9,292 nucleotides of DNA from Gammaproteobacteria bacterium (lineage in GTDB: Bacteria > Pseudomonadota > Gammaproteobacteria > UBA9214): NCBI GenBank assembly GCA_029859555.1, contig JAOUCV010000066.1:1-9292 (forward strand), in the 5' to 3' direction. Every line of letters begins with the position of its first letter. The first letter of the stretch is position 1. Made by a program: the position numbers and the translations under genes. Below are positions 6,533-9,292 of the stretch, in pieces. The notes under the pieces were generated by a model. It was not told the DNA's origin and made no database searches. It saw only the letters and a list, made by a program, of their open reading frames with translations.

Positions 6533-6853
6533 TTACAGCTCTCTTGCTATTGATCCCTCGCTGCGATGATGGTCAGTGATCTTTTCCTTGTGTTTTTTCA
6601 GTTGCCGGTCGAGCTTGTCGACCAGGCCGTCGATGGCGGCGTACATGTTCTCTTCAACTGAGTCGGCGAAGATATCTCCACCGCTGATGTGCATGGTGGC
6701 TTCAGCCTTGTGGCGCAGTTTTTCTACGCCTAGGACAACATGAATATCTGTAACCTGATCGAAATGACGTTCCAGTCGTTCCATCTTGCTGGTTACGTAA
6801 TCACGCAAGGGTGTTGTTATGTCTACATGGTGTCCTGACAGGTTTATTTGCAT
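6533..6853 (-). CDS. hpf: Ribosome hibernation promoting factor, short form
   Basis: A 106-residue cytoplasmic HPF/YfiA-family protein. It starts MQINLSGHHVDITTPLRDYV, has the central LRHKAEATMHISGG and FADSVEENMYAAIDGLVDKLDRQL regions (the second beta-strand set and long helix of the fold), and ends in a basic, His-rich stretch (KKHKEKITDHH). There is no C-terminal dimerisation domain as in long HPF, so like E. coli HPF it would need RMF or another partner for 100S ribosome dimers. It binds in the 30S decoding groove during stationary phase. Its ribosome site, AGGAG (6861-6865), 7 bases before ATG, is the best in the window and suggests strong independent translation. The position directly after rpoN (22-base gap) is the classical arrangement. 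Confidence 0.96.
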   Translation of the reverse strand: MQINLSGHHVDITTPLRDYVTSKMERLERHFDQVTDIHVVLGVEKLRHKAEATMHISGGDIFADSVEENMYAAIDGLVDKLDRQLKKHKEKITDHHRSEGSIAREL

Positions 6854-6860
6854 AGTGATG

Positions 6861-6865
6861 CTCCT
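6861..6865 (-). promoter_or_regulatory. Strong ribosome binding site of hpf
   Basis: The minus strand reads AGGAG followed by 7 bases and the hpf ATG. It contrasts with lptB, rpoN, ptsN and rapZ, which have no obvious Shine-Dalgarno sequence, and it fixes the hpf start. Confidence 0.8.
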
Positions 6866-6875
6866 GTGTTGGTGC

Positions 6876-8327
6876 CTAGGCTAGGCGTTTACGTTCATTG
6901 GATGGTGAAATCGAGAGCGATTCCCGGTACTTGGCAATAGTCCGCCTTGCTACATTGATACCCTGTTCGGCGAGTACCGCGGCCATCTTGTTGTCGCTGA
7001 GTGGTTTCGCCGGGTTTTCGGCCGCAACCAGTTTTTTGATGATGGCGCGGATGGCTGTAGCCGAACATTCTCCGCCGGCCTCAGTGCTGACATGGCTGGA
7101 GAAGAAATATTTGAATTCATAGATGCCGCTGGGTGTGTGCATGTATTTTCTGGTGGTAACGCGCGAAACGGTAGACTCATGCATTTCAATGGTCTCGGCA
7201 ATACTGCGCAGTACCATGGGCTTCATGGCTTCCTCGCCATGTTCGAAAAAGCCCTGTTGGCGGTCAACGATGCAGGTAGCGACTTTCATCAGGGTCTCAT
7301 GCCGGCTCTGCAGGCTCTTCAGAAACCAGCGCGCCTCCTGCAAATTGTCGCGCAGGAAAGTATTATCCTTGCTGTCACTGCCGCGTTTGATCAGTTTTGC
7401 GTACATGCTGTTGATGCGCAGCTTGGGCATGGAATCAATGTTGAGTTCCACCTTCCATTTACCGTTCTTCTGGGTGACAAACACATCCGGGACAATGTAT
7501 TCAGGTTCCGTGGTGTTGAAACGTGAGCCGGGGCGCGGGTTCAGCGACTGAATCAGGTGGATGACATGTTGCAGGTCATCAGTAGGCAATTTCAGTTTTC
7601 TGCCGAGGCGGGTGTAGTCACGATTGCTGAGCAGGTTGAAATAGTTGCGCAGCAGTATCCTTGCTTCTTTCAGCCACGGTGTGTCCGGATCAAAGTGTTG
7701 CAGTTGTGTTTGCAGGCTTTCCTGCAGATTGCGTGCGCCAACGCCTATCGGGTCGAACTGCTGAATACGGTGCAGCACGGCTTCGACCTCATCGTGGTCG
7801 ATCTCCAGGCGCGCGTCGAGGTTACTGTGAATGTCTTCTGTGCTGACCGGCAGGTAGCCATCATCATCTATTGAATCAATGATAATGCGTGCAATATGTT
7901 GATCGCTGTCAGAAAAGTGTGTCAGTTCCAGCTGCCACACCAGGTGGTCGCGCAGACTGCCGCTGCTGACAGTGACTCTCTCCAGCAGGTCGCGTGTGCC
8001 ATCACCTTCCGGCGCGCTGTAGGTGGTCGCGCCGGTATCAAATACGTCTTCCCAGCTGCTGTCGATAGGCAGGTCTTCAGGAATGTTGTCAACTTCGCCT
8101 TCTTTGGCCGGGGCGGCCGCATCCGCTTCCGTGTTATTTACGGCAGGATCTTTTTCGGGTGCCTCGGTGTTCCCCTCATCCTGCTCCAGCATTGGATTTG
8201 ATTCCAGTGCATCCTGAACTTCCGCCTGCAATTCCAGGGTTGAGAGCTGCAGCAGACGAATCGCCTGTTGCAACTGCGGGGTCATGGTCAGATGTTGACC
8301 AATTTTGAGTTGAAGTGATTGCTTCAT
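6876..8327 (-). CDS. rpoN: RNA polymerase sigma-54 factor
   Basis: A 483-residue sigma factor that directs RNA polymerase to -24/-12 promoters and needs enhancer-binding ATPases to open DNA. All three regions are present. Region I is glutamine/leucine-rich (1-50, LKIGQHLTMTPQLQQAIRLL, contacted by activators). Region II is an acidic, variable linker (50-112, rich in Glu, Asp and Ala). Region III (about 115-483) holds the core-binding domain with FDPIGVGARNLQESL (191-205), the helix-turn-helix SIAETIEMHESTVSRV (375-390), and the RpoN box ARRTIAKYRE (460-469) that reads the -24 element. Length is typical. The ATG at 8327 gives the usual MKQSLQLK N-terminus; the ribosome site is weak. A 98-base gap separates it from lptB and contains candidate sigma-70 and sigma-54 promoters plus an inverted repeat. 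The stop lies 22 bases before hpf. Confidence 0.97.
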   Translation of the reverse strand: MKQSLQLKIGQHLTMTPQLQQAIRLLQLSTLELQAEVQDALESNPMLEQDEGNTEAPEKDPAVNNTEADAAAPAKEGEVDNIPEDLPIDSSWEDVFDTGATTYSAPEGDGTRDLLERVTVSSGSLRDHLVWQLELTHFSDSDQHIARIIIDSIDDDGYLPVSTEDIHSNLDARLEIDHDEVEAVLHRIQQFDPIGVGARNLQESLQTQLQHFDPDTPWLKEARILLRNYFNLLSNRDYTRLGRKLKLPTDDLQHVIHLIQSLNPRPGSRFNTTEPEYIVPDVFVTQKNGKWKVELNIDSMPKLRINSMYAKLIKRGSDSKDNTFLRDNLQEARWFLKSLQSRHETLMKVATCIVDRQQGFFEHGEEAMKPMVLRSIAETIEMHESTVSRVTTRKYMHTPSGIYEFKYFFSSHVSTEAGGECSATAIRAIIKKLVAAENPAKPLSDNKMAAVLAEQGINVARRTIAKYRESLSISPSNERKRLA

Positions 8328-8373
8328 ATATGTTTTTCTAGAGACATCCGGCTGTCAAAATATCCTTAGTAAA

Positions 8374-8401
8374 AGTATAGAGCATTTTCCGTGCCATACA
8401 A
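8374..8401 (-). promoter_or_regulatory. Candidate sigma-70 promoter of rpoN
   Basis: On the minus strand TATACT (8379-8374), one base from the -10 consensus, lies 16 bases after TTGTAT (8401-8396), a weak -35 (3 of 6). Transcription would begin near 8367, about 40 bases before the rpoN ATG. The -35 coincides with one arm of an inverted repeat, and the spacer contains a sigma-54-like site, so several regulators may compete here. Pattern match only; rpoN may also be read through from lptB. Confidence 0.45.
8381..8396 (-). promoter_or_regulatory. Candidate sigma-54 (-24/-12) site upstream of rpoN
   Basis: The minus strand reads TGGCACGGAAAATGCT. Against the sigma-54 consensus TGGCACG-N4-TTGCW this is an exact -24 half, the correct 4-base spacer (GG-N10-GC) and one mismatch in the -12 half (ATGCT for TTGCT). 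A start would fall near 8371, about 44 bases before the rpoN ATG. It lies wholly within the spacer of the candidate sigma-70 promoter apart from one base. It could be an activatable promoter, or a site where sigma-54 holoenzyme blocks the sigma-70 promoter. No enhancer-binding protein gene is in the window and I did not identify an upstream activator site. Confidence 0.55.
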
Positions 8402-8413
8402 TCCTTATTGTAT
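8396..8413 (-). repeat. Perfect 7-bp inverted repeat upstream of rpoN
   Basis: ATACAAT (8396-8402), 4 bases (cctt), ATTGTAT (8407-8413). The arms are perfect and AT-rich, placed at the upstream edge of the candidate rpoN promoters and overlapping the -35 hexamer. The size and symmetry suit a dimeric repressor or activator site. It could instead be a weak hairpin just after the lptB stop codon (8426); on the minus strand no T tract follows, so it is not a convincing terminator. Confidence 0.5.
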
Positions 8414-8425
8414 CCTGACCCTCAT

Positions 8426-9151
8426 TTAGAGACGAAAATCACTGCCCAGGTAGACGTCTCTTACATGTTGATTATTAAGGACAACATCTGGCGATCCTGC
8501 GGCAATTACGCGACCTTCATTGAGTATATAGGCATGGTGGCAAATGCCCAGCGTTTCGCGCACATTGTGGTCAGTAATAAGGATACCGATGTCGCGTTCA
8601 GACAGCTGCTGAATAATGTTCTGGATATCCACCACCGAGATCGGGTCTACCCCAGCAAATGGCTCATCCAGCAGGATAAAGCGTGGATTGGCTGCCAGGG
8701 CACGGGCAATTTCAACGCGTCGCCGTTCGCCACCGGAGAGACTGACACCCGGCTGGTCAACGAGGTGCCCGATATGTAATTCATGCAACAGCGATTCCAG
8801 TGTCTGCTTGCGTTGTGCCTTGTTCAGATCCTTGCGCAGTTCAAGCACTGCCATGATGTTGTCGGCCACCGACAGCTTTCTGAAAACCGAGGCTTCCTGT
8901 GGCAGGTAGCCGAGACCGTGCAAGGCGCGCAGGTGCATCGGCTGGCCGGTCAGATCGACGTCATCAATCTCGATGCTGCCTTCACCACAGGGTACCAGGC
9001 CGACAATCATGTAAAAGCAGGTCGTCTTGCCGGCACCGTTGGGTCCCAGCAGTCCAACCACCTGACCGCTGCTGACGCTCAGAGAAACCTCATCAACCAC
9101 GCGGCGTGACTGGTAGCTTTTACCCAGTTTGATGGCGTTTAGTACACTCAT
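8426..9151 (-). CDS. lptB: LptB, ATPase of the lipopolysaccharide export transporter LptB2FG
   Basis: A 241-residue ABC ATPase, the same length as E. coli LptB. Motifs in order: Walker [10 protein letters not shown] (36-44), Q-loop LPQEASVF (83-90), signature LSGGERRR (138-145), Walker [14 protein letters not shown] (157-169) with catalytic Glu163, and switch His195 in ITDHNVRE. The [12 protein letters not shown] stretch and the ending [11 protein letters not shown] are distinctive of LptB rather than of amino-acid transporter ATPases such as LivF. It works at the inner-membrane face with LptF and LptG to push lipopolysaccharide onto the LptC-LptA bridge. The start overlaps the lptA stop as ATGA with no separate ribosome site, so translation is coupled to lptA. 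The TAA stop is 98 bases before rpoN. Confidence 0.97.
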   Translation of the reverse strand: MSVLNAIKLGKSYQSRRVVDEVSLSVSSGQVVGLLGPNGAGKTTCFYMIVGLVPCGEGSIEIDDVDLTGQPMHLRALHGLGYLPQEASVFRKLSVADNIMAVLELRKDLNKAQRKQTLESLLHELHIGHLVDQPGVSLSGGERRRVEIARALAANPRFILLDEPFAGVDPISVVDIQNIIQQLSERDIGILITDHNVRETLGICHHAYILNEGRVIAAGSPDVVLNNQHVRDVYLGSDFRL

Positions 9152-9292
9152 GGCGGCGGAGCGGGGAGTTGCTCGTCTTTTTTACTGCCGGGCTGCAGGG
9201 TGATGCGGACGCGGTCACCGGGATTGTTGCCGCCGGCATTGACGGTATTATTCTTCAGGTTAAAGACAATGCGGTCACTGCGGAACTCCTCG
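9148..9292 (-). CDS. lptA: LptA lipopolysaccharide transport protein, C-terminal part
   Basis: The last 47 codons of a minus-strand gene run off the right edge; the first complete codon is 9291-9289. The peptide has the closing strand of the LptA/OstA beta-jellyroll ([17 protein letters not shown]), then a glycine/asparagine turn, [10 protein letters not shown], and a hydrophilic, proline-rich tail ([13 protein letters not shown]). LptA is the periplasmic bridge carrying lipopolysaccharide from LptC to LptD. The identity rests on this strand pattern and on immediate coupling to lptB (ATGA overlap), the standard lptA-lptB order. The signal peptide and most of the protein are outside the window. 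Confidence 0.9.
   Translation of the reverse strand, partial: EEFRSDRIVFNLKNNTVNAGGNNPGDRVRITLQPGSKKDEQLPAPPP

Overview
The window is an ordinary-looking chromosomal segment from a non-enteric gammaproteobacterium. The evidence is the gene order, the proteobacterial form of every protein, and a moderately GC-rich base composition. HprK in an rpoN cluster, beside a mannose-type IIA, HPr, an enzyme I and mgtE, recalls Xanthomonadales, Chromatiales and related lineages. It differs from Escherichia coli, which lacks HprK and has NPr after rapZ. The species assignment is inference. I see no mobile elements, RNA genes, CRISPR arrays or foreign-looking genes, and no stretch over 300 bases lacks a gene.

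Layout. At the left edge, on the + strand, lies the 3' end of pmbA/tldE (2-298). It converges, with 7 bases between stop codons, on a long minus-strand series that fills the rest of the window. In transcription order (right to left) this is: lptA 3' end, lptB, rpoN, hpf, ptsN, hprK, rapZ, a mannose-family PTS IIA, ptsH (HPr), ptsI (enzyme I) and mgtE. Most junctions are tight: lptA/lptB, ptsN/hprK, hprK/rapZ and rapZ/IIA share ATGA stop-start overlaps, and IIA/ptsH are 1 base apart. The larger gaps are lptB-rpoN (98 bases), ptsI-mgtE (97), ptsH-ptsI (56) and hpf-ptsN (46). Each holds an inverted repeat, and the two largest also hold candidate promoters.

How the genes work together. LptA and LptB carry lipopolysaccharide to the outer membrane. 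RpoN (sigma-54) and HPF (ribosome hibernation) are the usual neighbours. The next six genes form a regulatory phosphotransfer system with no sugar permease: enzyme I passes phosphate from phosphoenolpyruvate to HPr (His15), which can donate to IIA-Ntr (His67) and the mannose-type IIA (His10). HprK is present and HPr keeps Ser46, so HPr probably integrates His and Ser phosphorylation. RapZ links to cell-wall amino-sugar signalling in model species. MgtE imports magnesium.

The most interesting signal is regulatory. The lptB-rpoN gap carries a near-consensus sigma-54 promoter (TGGCACG-N4-ATGCT, GG-N10-GC spacing). It sits in the spacer of a candidate sigma-70 promoter and abuts a 7-bp perfect inverted repeat, which suggests that rpoN may regulate itself. 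The rest is a conserved housekeeping and regulatory locus, and I did not find a novel system.
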